From positions 42,516,276 through 42,580,275 of the forward strand of contig OZ023213.1 of the NCBI GenBank assembly GCA_963995525.1: 64,000 nt of DNA. Reading direction: 5' to 3'. The notes beneath the pieces are model-generated. The model worked only from the letters and a program-made list of their open reading frames with translations, had not been told where the DNA came from and ran no database searches. Position numbers and translations under genes: made by a program. This document shows positions 32,089 to 44,957 of the stretch, piece by piece. Every line of letters starts with the position of its first letter. Positions within the stretch are counted from its first letter, which is position 1. This stretch comes from Escarpia spicata. Taxonomy: Eukaryota; Annelida; Polychaeta; Sabellida; Siboglinidae.

Positions 32089-32167
32089 CAGCAGCAACAG
32101 CCGCAGCCTCGTGTGCGTGAATCGCTCGCTGCCTCCAAGACGGTGCTATTCGAAGAACTCAACAGAG
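32089..32167 (+). CDS. kinase-tail exon 7 (Gln-rich start)
   Basis: A strong acceptor, aaccttcctcag|, and donor aacagag|gtgggg bound 26 codons plus one base: QQQQPQPRVRESLAASKT then VLFEELNR. It enters in phase 0 and leaves in phase 1, which fits both 23,581 and 33,017. The acceptor is followed by further cag triplets (tandem acceptors), so Gln number could vary by splicing. The exon is clearly more GC-rich than its surroundings. Confidence 0.6.
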
Positions 32168-33016
32168 GTGGGGATAGAACACAATACATTTTACACAGAC
32201 GGCCATTATCGCGTCTCGTGTGCTGGCTGAACAAATTAACTACAGAGTGTCTTTAACGAGAAGCAAAACACAATTTGTGTGTTATGCAAACATGACATCG
32301 TGCTCATTACGCAGAGGCTTGACCAATAATTGGGTGGGTTATGTTGCGCCATGTTCCTAGTTTGTCCTCGAAATGTTTACAAATACGCCGGCACATTTAT
32401 TGGCCAGTTACAGCGGCAAAGCAAATTCTGCGATTATTCACGTCATAAACTTATGTACTGTGCTAATGGCTATGGGAGTACGGATATAGACATCCCACAA
32501 AATAAAGTGACATAATCAGCTGAGAACATTATCATTACAAAGGCTAGCAAACGGTTGGCCGGTATATACTGCTTTATTAAGCGTTGTAAACTAGTTCGGA
32601 GACCAGCTAAGTGGGAAGAGTGGACACTCGTGACGTCAGGCGTTCTGAAAATAGCTCTGTCCGTACAATTTTAACTGTATGTATTTTACAGGGTTATTCT
32701 AGTAAACTACTGGCAAAATAGCCTTAACTGTAGTTGCAAATGATTAGTTTTTATTAACACTTCTAGACCTAAACAATTGTTTGTTTCCCTTTGAATTTTA
32801 ACAGCACATGAAACAATAATTATCTGATCTCATATGGGATATTTGTGAAAACGGCATATCTCATTTACCAGAACAATCCACCCAAACCTGATGTCCCTCA
32901 ATTTCGACCTAGCCAGATTATATATATATATATATTAATTGTACCAGTATCAACTTAACCCATGCAAACCTGTTCGACCACAGTTCACACGTCACGCCCG
33001 ATTCTTATTTCCATAG
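32168..33016. other. intron, no gene seen
   Basis: AT-rich, with a short TA run at 32,922-32,935. It ends with a good acceptor, attcttatttccatag, at 33,016. Confidence 0.6.
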
Positions 33017-35717
33017 GGTCTCTTTTTGACTGGACGGATCCTAAGCAACGGCGATCAACAAAAGGATATCACAGAGGTAGTCGGTCCTTCGCCGTCAAAA
33101 GACCGTCGACGGCGAGAACATCAGACGTAAGTTCACAGAAAGAAAGCGAACAACAAGACGATGTACGCAACGATGATGCCAGACACAGGCAGCCACGCAC
33201 AGGACCGGAACACGACGACAACGGCGACATTCGCAGTCACGAGTTAAATAAGACGCATGTTGGACAGAACCGACGTTTCTCGAAGAATATAGAGCATCGC
33301 AATTCGAGTACATTAACCCCACCAAACCAGGGAAGCACATTCGAGCGCAGGCGCGGCACCAGTGCTAGATACGAAGGACATGTGACAAGTGTGCTTAAGC
33401 ATGATTCACGGCGTGGCTCGCATAGCGAGCCGCTAATGCACGGCCGGAGAATTTCTGAAGCAAAAGACGACACCGAGTCAAACGCAAAGACGTTGCGCGA
33501 TCACAGGCGGAAGTTTACACTTGGTGTTATAGATGAGAAATCGTCCGGCGAATTGGTGCACACAGAAGTGGAATCTAAGAGAAACAGCAGCGATCAGGTG
33601 GCGCAGCAACTCCACCAGCTGCAGCTAATCAAGAAGAGTATCCACGCGAAGCAGGAAGACTTGAAGAAACAGCTGCAGCATCACCAGTCGTTAGGGCCGG
33701 ACCAGAAGAATGACGCAAGCCGGAAAGAACTGGCGCTGCTGCAGCAAAACATGCAGGAACTGAACCAGCGCGAACAGGAGCTAATGCAGGAAGAACAATA
33801 CCTGACTCGCACGCACAAGAAACTGCGCGACGAACATCAGAAACAACATCATCAGCATTTGCCGTCGAGCAGCAGGAAGCACACGCGTCAGGATGGCCAA
33901 CATCCGGAGGAGAGGGACCCCGAGCGAGAGAGAGTGGGCGCCAGAGAGGCCTTACGGAAGATGGGCGCGGACGAATTGTACCAGCATCTGTCGCACCTGG
34001 CCGAAGAAATGCGGCGTCATGAGAAGACAAACGAGCAGAAGCAGACGCCGGACGCGCGTCGACAGATTCAGGGCTTTCAGCAGGAGATCACCGAGACGAT
34101 CGCGCTGCTGCTGGCGCGGCTACAACCACAGCTGTCCGTGCCGCAGCTGTACCTGATCACGCAGCAAAAGGTGCAACAACTGCTGCGCCACCTGCAAGAG
34201 GTGGTCGGCTACGACGAGCCGGTGATGACGCCCGGGACGCAACACCTCGTGCTTGACGTGCAGACGCAGCTGCTGCATCTGCTGCGTACGATGCAGCACC
34301 GGCGCGAGCAGCAGCAGTACAATGCTAACTGCTTTCCGCACGTGCAGCAGCAGATGTACCGGCAGGAGAAGGACATCAGCGCGCAGCTGCGGCACGAGGA
34401 GCATCTGCTGAAGCAGCAGGTCCAGCAGCCAGATCAACCGGAGAGGCGCTGGCAGAAAAGGAAGAAGAAGGGCACGCTGAACCCCATCCAGACCGTGCAG
34501 ATGCAGGTGTCGCAGCAGCTCACGCAGCTGATGAAGCAGTACGAGCTGTTGCAGCAGCAGGCGCACCAGCAGCGCCAGCTGCAGCTGCGGATACAGCACG
34601 AATTCGGCAAGCTGGATCGGCAGCTGCAAGAGCAGATGGCGCACTTCCGGTCAGAGCATGAGAAGAGCATCCACGAGATGGAGAAGGACGCGTTGCCGTT
34701 GCTGCAGCAGTTGTTTCACCAGCAGCGCTCGATGAGCGGCCGTTCCGAGTACAAGGCCGACACCCGGCTGCTCCTCGCGCACACCCAGGCGGCCCTCAAG
34801 CAGCAGCAGGTGGCCATCAACTCACCGCGCGACAAGGTCGACCCGCCAGCGCAGATCCAACCGCAGCGAGATATCCAGCAGATGCTGCTGCGGGCGCAGG
34901 AACAGTTGCTTTTGCAGCCGGAAGAGGAGCTTCCGGACGAGAGTGACGTTGAACGCAGCCTCGCGGATGGCACATCGAGCGACGCTGACAGCTGCCAGAC
35001 GGGGCAAGTCGGGAGAGACAGCGCGGCGGAGGGGCTGGTGGTAGACAGCGGGCGGATAACAAAACTGGACGCGACGGGCACCGAGGCGATGGTCCGACGC
35101 TTCTCGAAAGTGACGCCACCACATGCGTTCGGCGTCGTTTGGGACAGACCCGTCACCATTACGACCTCCGATACGGCCCTGCACGGTCTCGGTGGTCGGA
35201 GGAAGTCGAGGCACAACACACTGGACAAGTACTACGGCTCGAAGGCCCCACACCACCCGCCTAGCCGTCACCCCCGGTCAGCTTCCGTTCACCACTCACG
35301 AGACCCTCACGCTCACCCCGTCGTCAGGCATCGGACTACCAAGTTGTTTTACCTCGACGGTCGACACAAGTCGCGGACTGTTCGTTTTAGCAGCAGAGAC
35401 TCCGCGCGTCGCAACGGCACCGTGCGTATACATATGTACAAGAAGCGCAGGTCAACGGAGAGGGACTATGATGACTCCTATCTGGAGATTCTTCTGTGCA
35501 GGAAGCGGGCCATCACACATCTTCCCTACAAGAGCATTCACCGGACAGCGCTACCTGGCAGCAAGGGACCCGGCAACGGGAGCATTCTGTCGGCCGATAC
35601 CATAGCCAGCCACCTGGCGAGCGAGTTCAGTCTGACGCCCATGCGCATCGATTCACTCCACTCGAATGCCTCACTGCACGCCCGGTCGATCGCAGCTTTC
35701 TGGCCGAAACTACACAG
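33017..35717 (+). CDS. kinase-tail large exon: Gln-rich coiled-coil protein
   Basis: About 900 open codons with GC-rich third positions. Start: SLFDWTDPKQRRSTKGYH, then a hydrophilic Arg/Ser/Asp region (33,060-33,600). 33,600-34,900 is a long Gln/Leu/Glu/Lys heptad-like helix (VAQQLHQLQLIKKSI, LALLQQNMQELNQREQEL), broken by a HQHLPSSSRKH hinge and containing a basic RWQKRKKKG stretch (NLS-like). An acidic segment (EEELPDESDVERSL) follows, then a basic His/Ser/Arg tail with RRFSKVTPPHAFG, FYLDGRHKSRTVRFSS, YDDSYLEILLCRKR. It enters in phase 1 after ttatttccatag|; an earlier acceptor at 32,983 is also in phase. The likely donor is ctacacag|gtatta. If unspliced, it reads into the satellite and stops at 35,862. 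A self-associating scaffold tail is my inference. Confidence 0.8.
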
Positions 35718-36999
35718 GTATTACAATATTTTTAGCATGCAATATTATGGGGGGGAATCCGGGGAAAGAGCAAGCCAATACATGTATCAGTTCACGAATC
35801 AGGATACATTTATTTTAAGTAAGTGTTGTGAGACCAGCACAGGAACATACAGTCCTGTGTGATAGGTAAGTGTTGTGAGACCAGTACAGAAACATACAGC
35901 CCTGTGTGATAAGTAAGTGTTGTTAGACCAGTACAGAAACATACAGTCCTGTGTGATATGAAAGTGTTGTGAGACCAGTAAGGAACATTCAGCCCTGTGT
36001 GATATGTAAGTGTTGTTAGACCAGTACAGGAACATACAATCCTGTGTGATATGTAAGTGTTGTTAGACCAGTACAGAAACATACATTCCTGTGTGATATG
36101 TAAGTGTTGTTAGACCAGTACAGGAACATACAGTCCTGTGTGATATGTAAGTGTTGTTACACCAGTACAGAAACATACAGCCCTGTGTGATATGTAAGTG
36201 TTGTTAGACCAGTACAGAAACATACAGTCCTGTGTGATATGAAAGTGTTGTGAGACCAGTAAGGAACATTCAGCCCTGTGTGATATGTAAGTGTTGTTAG
36301 ACCAGTACAGAAACATACAGTCCTGCGTGATATGTAAGTGTTGTTAGATCAGTACAGAAACATACAGTCCTGTGTGATAGGTAAGTTTTGTGAGACCAGT
36401 ACAGGAACATACAGCCTTGTGTGATATGCAAGTGTTGTTAGATCAGTACAGACACATACAGTGCTGTGTGATATGTAAGTGTTGTTAGACCAGTACAGAA
36501 ACATACAGTCCTGTGAGATATGTAAGTGTTGTGAGACCAGTACAGGAACATACAGTCCTGTGTGATATGTAAGAGTTGTTAGACCAGTACAGAAACATAC
36601 AGCCCTGTGTGATATGTAAGTGTTGTTAGACCAGTACAGAAACATACAGTCCTGCGTGATATGTAAGTGTTGTTAGATCAGTACAGAAACATACAGTCCT
36701 GTGTGATAGGTAAGTGTTGTTAGACCAGTACAGAAACATACAGTCCTGTGTGATATGTAAGTGTTATGAGACTGGTACAGAAACATACAGCCCTGTGTGA
36801 TATGTAAGTGTTGTTAGACCAGTACAGAAACATACATTCCTGTGTGATAGGTAAGTGTTGTTAGACAGTACAGAAACATACAGTCCTGTGTGATATGTAT
36901 GTGTTGTGAGACCAGTACAGGAACATACAGTCCTGTGTGATATGTAAGTGTTGTGAGACTAGTACAGAAACATACAGCCTTTGTGAAATGTAAGTGTTG

Positions 37000-39900
37000 T
37001 TAGACCAGTACAGAAACATACAGTCCTGTGTGATATGTAAGTGTTGTGAGACCAGTACAGGAACATACAGCCCTGTGTGGTATGTAAGTGTTGTTAGACC
37101 AGTACAGAAACATACAGTCCTGTGTCATATATAAGTGTCGATAGACCAGTACAGAAACATACAGCCCTGTGTGATATGTAAGTGTTGTTAGACCAGTACA
37201 GAAACATACAGTCCTGTGTGATATGTAAGTGTTGTGAGACCAGTAAGGAACATTCAGCCCTGTGTGATATGTAAGTGTTGTTAGACCAGTACAGAAACAT
37301 ACAGTACTGTGTGATATGTAAGTGTTGTTAGACCAGTACAGAAACATACAGTCCTGTGTGATATGTAAGTGTTGTGAGACCAGTACAGAAACATACAGCC
37401 CTGTGTGATATGTAAGTGTTGTTAGACCAGTACAGAAAAATACAGTCCTGTGTGATATGTAAGAGTTGTTAGACCAGTACAGAAACATACAGCCCTGTGT
37501 GATATGTAGGTGTTGTTAGACCAGTACAGAAACATACAGTCCTGTGTAATATGTAAGTGTTATGAGACTGGTACAGAAACATACAGCCCTGTGTGATATG
37601 TAAGTGTTGTTAGACCTGTACAGAAACATACAGTCCTGTGTGATAGGTAAGTGTTGTTAGACAGTACAGAAACATACAGTCCTGTGTGATATGTATGTTT
37701 TGTGAGACCAGTACAGGAACATACAGTCCTGTGTGATATGTAAGTGTTGTGAGACTAGTACAGAAACATACAGCCTTTGTGAAATGTAAGTGTTGTTAGA
37801 CCAGTACAGAAACATACAATCCTGTGTGATATGTAAGTGTTGTGAGACCAGTACAGAAACATACAGCCCTGTGTGATATGTAAATGTTGTTAGACCAGTA
37901 CAGAAACATGCAGTCCTGTGTGATATGTAAGTGTTGTTACACCAGTACAGGAACATACAGCCCTATGTGATATGTAAGTGTTGTGAGACCAGTACAGGAA
38001 CATACAGCCCTGTGTGATATAAAAATGTTGTGAGACCAGTACAGAAACATACAGTCCTGTGTGATATGTAAGTGTTGTGAGACCAGTACAGGAACATACA
38101 GCCTTGTGTGATATGCAAGTGTTGTTAGATCAGTACAGACACATACAGTCCTGTGTGATATGTAAGTGTTGTTAGACCAGTACAGAAACATACAGTCCTG
38201 TGAGATATGTAAGTGTTGTGAGACCAGTACAGGAACATACAGTCCTGTGTGATATGTAAGAGTTGTTAGACCAGTACAGAAACATACAGCCCTGTGTGAT
38301 ATGTAGGTGTTGTTAGACCAGTACAGAAACATACAGTCCTGCGTGATATGTAAGTGTTGTTAGATCAGTACAGAAACATACAGTCCTGTGTGATAGGTAA
38401 GGGTTGTTAGACCGTACAGAAACATACAGTCCTGTGTGATATGTAAGTGTTATGAGACTGGTACAGAAACATACAGCCCTGTGTGATATGTAAGTGTTGT
38501 TAGACCAGTACAGAAACATACAGTCCTGTGTGATAGGTAAATGTTGTTAGACAGTACAGAAACATACAGTCCTGTGTGAAATGTAAGTGTTGTGAGACCA
38601 GTACAGAAACATACAGTCCTGTGTGATATGTAAGTGTTGTGAGACCAGTACAGGAACATACAGTCCTGTGTGATATGTAAGTGTTGTGAGACTAGTACAG
38701 AAACATACAGTCTTTGTGAAATGTAAGTGTTGTTAGACCAGTACAGAAACATACAGTCCAGTGTGATATGTAAGTGTTGTGAGACCAGTACAGGAACATA
38801 CAGTCCTGTGTGATATGTAAGTGTTGTGAGACTAGTACAGAAATATACAGTCTTTGTGAAATGTAAGTGTTGTTAGACCAGTACAGAAACATACAGTCCA
38901 GTGTGATATGTAAGTGTTGTGAGACCAGTACAGGAACATACAGCCCTGTGTGATATGTAAGTGTTGTTAGACCAGTACAGAAACATACAGTCCTGTGTGA
39001 TATATAAATGTTGTTAGACCAGTACAGATACATACAGCCCTGTGTGATATGTAAGTGTTGTTAGACCAGTACAGAAACATACAGTCCTGTGTGATAGGTA
39101 AGTGTTGTTAGACAGTACAGAAACATACAGTCCTGTGTGAAATGTAAGTGTTGTGAGACCAGTACAGAAACATACAGTCCTGTGTGAAATGTAAGTGTTG
39201 TGAGACCAGTACAGATACATACAGCCCTGTGTGATATGTAAGTGTTGTGAGACTAGTACAGAAACATACAGTCTTTGTGAAATGTAAGTGTTGTTAGACC
39301 AGTACAGAAACATACAGTCCAGCGTGATATGTAAGTGTTGTGAGACCAGTACAGGAACATACAGCCCTGTGTGATATGTAAGTGTTGTTAGACCAGTACA
39401 GAAACATACAGTCCTGTGTGATATATAAATGTTGTTAGACCAGTACAGATACATACAGTTCTGTGTGATATGTAAGTGTTGTGAGACCAGTAAGGAACAT
39501 TCAGCCCTGTGTGATATGTAAGTGTTGTTAGACTAGTACAGGAACATACAGCCCTGTGTGATATAAAAATGTTGTGAGACCAGTACAGAAACATACAATC
39601 CTGTGTGATATGTAAGTGTTGTGAGACCAGAACAAGAACATACAGCCTTGTGTGATACGTAAGTGTTGTGAGACCAGTACAGAAACATACAGTCCTGTGT
39701 GATATGTAAGTGTTGTGAGACCAGTACAGGAACATACAGTCCTGTGTGATATGTAAGTGTTGTGAGACTAGTACAGAAACATACAGCCTTTGTGAAATGT
39801 AAGTGTTGTTAGACCAGTACAGAAACATACAGTCCTGTGTGATATGTAAATGTTGTGAGACCAGTACAGGAACATACAGCCCTGTGTGATATGTAAGTGT

Positions 39901-40978
39901 TGTTAGACAAGTACAGAAACATACAGTCCTGTGTGATATATAAATGTTGTTAGACCAGTACAGATACATACAGTCCTGTGTGATATGTAAGTGTTGTGAG
40001 ACCAGTAAGGAACATTCAGCCCTGTGTGATATGTAAGTGTTGTTAAATCAGTACAGAAACATACAGTCCTGTGTGATAGGTAAGTGTTGTTAGACCAGTA
40101 CAGAAACATACAGTCCTGTGTGATATGTAAGTGTTATGAGACTGGTACAGAAACATACAGCCCTGTGTGATATGTAAGTGTTTTTAGACCAGTACAGAAA
40201 CATACAGTCCTGTGTGATAGGTAAGTGTTGTTAGACAGTACAGAAACGTACAGTCCTGTGTGATATGTATGTGTTGTGAGACCAGTACAGGAACATACAG
40301 TCCTGTGTGATATGTAAGTGTTGTGAATCTAGTACAGAAACATACAGCCTTTGTGAAATGTAAGTGTTGTTAGACCAGTACAGAAACATACAGTCCTGTG
40401 TGATATGTAAGTGTTGTGAGACCAGTACAGGAACATACAGCCCTGTGTGATATGTAAGTGTTGTTAGACCAGTACAGAAACATACAGTACTGTGTCATAT
40501 ATAAGTGTTGATAGACCAGTACAGAAACATACACCCCTGTGTGAAATGTAAGTGTTGTTAGACCAGTACAGAAACATACAGTCCTGTGTGATATGTAAGT
40601 GTTGTGAGACCAGTACAGGAACATACAATCCTGTGTGATATGTAAGTGTTGTGAGACTAGTACAGAAACATATAGTCTTTGTGAAATGTAAGTGTTGTTA
40701 GACCAGTACAGGAACATACAGTCCAGTGTGATATGTAAGTGTTGCGAGACCAGTACAGGAACATACAGCCCTGTGTGATATGTAAGTGTTGTTAGACCAG
40801 TACAGAAACATACAGTCCTGTGTGATATATAAATGTTGTTAGACAAGTACAGATACACACAGTTCTGTGTGATATGTAAGTGTTGTGAGACCAGTAAGGA
40901 ACATTAAGCCCTGTGTGATATGTAAGTGTTGTTAGACTAGTACAGGAACATACAGCCCTGTGTGATATAAAAATGTTG
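37000..40978. repeat. higher-order repeat copy A (3,979 bp)
   Basis: Matches 40,979-44,957 at a constant offset of 3,979 bp, including private variants: gtatgtttt at 37,693 and 41,672, and tgcaagtg..gatcagtacagaca at 38,114 and 42,093. 3,979 is 85 units of 47 minus 16 bases, explained by 46-bp units. Confidence 0.9.
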
Positions 40979-43900
40979 TGAGACCAGTACAGAAACATAC
41001 AGTCCTGTGTGATATGTAAGTGTTGTGAGACCAGTACAGGAACATACAGCCCTGTGTGATATGTAAGTGTTGTTAGACCAGTACAGAAACATACAGTCCT
41101 GTGTCATATATAAGTGTTGATAGACCAGTACAGAAACATACAGCCCTGTGTGATATGTAAGTGTTGTTAGACCAGTACAGAAACATACAGTCCTGTGTGA
41201 TATGTAAGTGTTGTGAGACCAGTAAGGAACATTCAGCCCTGTGTGATATGTAAGTGTTGTTAGACCAGTACAGAAACATACAGTACTGTGTGATATGTAA
41301 GTGTTGTTAGACCAGTACAGAAACATACAGTCCTGTGTGATATGTAAGTGTTGTGAGACCAGTACAGAAACATACAGCCCTGTGTGATATGTAAGTGTTG
41401 TTAGACCAGTACAGAAAAATACAGTCCTGTGTGATATGTAAGAGTTGTTAGACCAGTACAGAAACATACAGCCCTGTGTGATATGTAGGTGTTGTTAGAC
41501 CAGTACAGAAACATACAGTCCTGTGTAATATGTAAGTGTTATGAGACTGGTACAGAAACATACAGCCCTGTGTGATATGTAAGTGTTGTTAGACCTGTAC
41601 AGAAACATACAGTCCTGTGTGATAGGTAAGTGTTGTTAGACAGTACAGAAACATACAGTCCTGTGTGATATGTATGTTTTGTGAGACCAGTACAGGAACA
41701 TACAGTCCTGTGTGATATGTAAGTGTTGTGAGACTAGTACAGAAACATACAGCCTTTGTGAAATGTAAGTGTTGTTAGACCAGTACAGAAACATACAATC
41801 CTGTGTGATATGAAAGTGTTGTGAGACCAGTACAGAAACATACAGCCCTGTGTGATATGTAAATGTTGTTAGACCAGTACAGAAACATGCAGTCCTGTGT
41901 GATATGTAAGTGTTGTTACACCAGTACAGGAACATACAGCCCTATGTGATATGTAAGTGTTGTGAGACCAGTACAGGAACATACAGCCCTGTGTGATATA
42001 AAAATGTTGTGAGACCAGTACAGAAACATACAGTCCTGTGTGATATGTAAGTGTTGTGAGACCAGTACAGGAACATACAGCCTTGTGTGATATGCAAGTG
42101 TTGTTAGATCAGTACAGACACATACAGTCCTGTGTGATATGTAAGTGTTGTTAGACCAGTACAGAAACATACAGTCCTGTGAGATATGTAAGTGTTGTGA
42201 GACCAGTACAGGAACATACAGTCCTGTGTGATATGTAAGAGTTGTTAGACCAGTACAGAAACATACAGCCCTGTGTGATATGTAGGTGTTGTTAGACCAG
42301 TACAGAAACATACAGTCCTGCGTGATATGTAAGTGTTGTTAGATCAGTACAGAAACATACAGTCCTGTGTGATAGGTAAGTGTTGTTAGACCGTACAGAA
42401 ACATACAGTCCTGTGTGATATGTAAGTGTTATGAGACTGGTACAGAAACATACAGCCCTGTGTGATATGTAAGTGTTGTTAGACCAGTACAGAAACATAC
42501 AGTCCTGTGTGATAGGTAAGTGTTGTTAGACAGTACAGAAACATACAGTCCTGTGTGAAATGTAAGTGTAGTGAGACCAGTACAGAAACATACAGTCCTG
42601 TGTGATATGTAAGTGTTGTGAGACCAGTACAGGAACATACAGTCCTGTGTGATATGTAAGTGTTGTGAGACTAGTACAGAAACATACAGTCTTTGTGAAA
42701 TGTAAGTGTTGTTAGACCAGTACAGAAACATACAGACCAGTGTGATATGTAAGTGTTGTGAGACCAGTACAGGAACATACAGTCCTGTGTGATATGTAAG
42801 TGTTGTGAGACTAGTACAGAAATATACAGTCTTTGTGAAATGTAAGTGTTGTTAGACCAGTACAGAAACATACAGTCCAGTGTGATATGTAAGTGTTGTG
42901 AGACCAGTACAGGAGCATACAGCCCTGTGTGATATGTAAGTGTTGTTAGACCAGTACAGAAACATACAGTCCTGTGTGATATATAAATGTTGTTAGACCA
43001 GTACAGATACATACAGCCCTGTGTGATATGTAAGTGTTGTTAGACCAGTACAGAAACATACAGTCCTGTGTGATAGGTAAGTGTTGTTAGACAGTACAGA
43101 AACATACAGTCCTGTGTGAAATGTAAGTGTTGTGAGACCAGTACAGAAACATACAGTCCTGTGTGAAATGTAAGTGTTGTGAGACCAGTACAGATACATA
43201 CAGCCCTGTGTGATATGTAAGTGTTGTGAGACTAGTACAGAAACATACAGTCTTTGTGAAATGTAAGTGTTGTTAGGCCAGTACAGAAACATACAGTCCA
43301 GTGTGATATGTAAGTGTTGTGAGACCAGTACAGGAACATACAGCCCTGTGTGATATGTAAGTGTTGTTAGACCAGTACAGAAACATACAGTCCTGTGTGA
43401 TATATAAATGTTGTTAGACCAGTACAGATACATACAGTTCTGTGTGATATGTAAGTGTTGTGAGACCAGTAAGGAACATTCAGCCCTGTGTGATATGTAA
43501 GTGTTGTTAGACTAGTACAGGAACATACAGCCCTGTGTGATATAAAAATGTTGTGAGACCAGTACAGAAACATACAATCCTGTGTGATATGTAAGTGTTG
43601 TGAGACCAGAACAAGAACATACAGCCTTGTGTGATACGTAAGTGTTGTGAGACCAGTACAGAAACATACAGTCCTGTGTGATATGTAAGTGTTGTGAGAC
43701 CAGTACAGGAACATACAGTCCTGTGTGATATGTAAGTGTTGTGAGACTAGTACAGAAACATACAGCCTTTGTGAAATGTAAGTGTTGTTAGACCAGTACA
43801 GAAACATACAGTCCTGTGTGATATGTAAATGTTGTGAGACCAGTACAGGAACATACAGCCCTGTGTGATATGTAAGTGTTGTTAGACAAGTACAGAAACA

Positions 43901-44957
43901 TACAGTCCTGTGTGATATATAAATGTTGTTAGACCAGTACAGATACATACAGTCCTGTGTGATATGTAAGTGTTGTGAGACCAGTAAGGAACATTCAGCC
44001 CTGTGTGATATGTAAGTGTTGTTAAATCAGTACAGAAACATACAGTCCTGTGTGATAGGTAAGTGTTGTTAGACCAGTACAGAAACATACAGTCCTGTGT
44101 GATATGTAAGTGTTATGAGACTGGTACAGAAACATACAGCCCTGTGTGATATGTAAGTGTTTTTAGACCAGTACAGAAACATACAGTCCTGTGTGATAGG
44201 TAAGTGTTGTTAGACAGTACAGAAACGTACAGTCCTGTGTGATATGTATGTGTTGTGAGACCAGTACAGGAACATACAGTCCTGTGTGATATGTAAGTGT
44301 TGTGAGACTAGTACAGAAACATACAGCCTTTGTGAAATGTAAGTGTTGTTAGACCAGTACAGAAACATACAGTCCTGTGTGATATGTAAGTGTTGTGAGA
44401 CCAGTACAGGAACATACAGCCCTGTGTGATATGTAAGTGTTGTTAGACCAGTACAGAAACATACAGTACTGTGTCATATATAAGTGTTGATAGACCAGTA
44501 CAGAAACATACACCCCTGTGTGAAATGTAAGTGTTGTTAGACCAGTACAGAAACATACAGTCCTGTGTGATATGTAAGTGTTGTGAGACCAGTACAGGAA
44601 CATACAATCCTGTGTGATATGTAAGTGTTGTGAGACTAGTACAGAAACATACAGTCTTTGTGAAATGTAAGTGTTGTTAGACCAGTACAGGAACATACAG
44701 TCCAGTGTGATATGTAAGTGTTGTGAGACCAGTACAGGAACATACAGCCCTGTGTGATATGTAAGTGTTGTTAGACCAGTACAGAAACATACAGTCCTGT
44801 GTGATATATAAATGTTGTTAGACAAGTACAGATACACACAGTTCTGTGTGATATGTAAGTGTTGTGAGACCAGTAAGGAACATTAAGCCCTGTGTGATAT
44901 GTAAGTGTTGTTAGACTAGTACAGGAACATACAGCCCTGTGTGATATAAAAATGTTG
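40979..44957. repeat. higher-order repeat copy B (3,979 bp)
   Basis: Head-to-tail neighbour of copy A with very few differences, so it is a recent tandem duplication. Identity to A breaks near 45,010. Confidence 0.9.

Noticed and set aside
32962..33016. ATG at 32962 as the start of the Gln-rich protein
   Set aside because: The first 18 codons resemble intron sequence and are followed by a strong acceptor whose phase matches the upstream exon.
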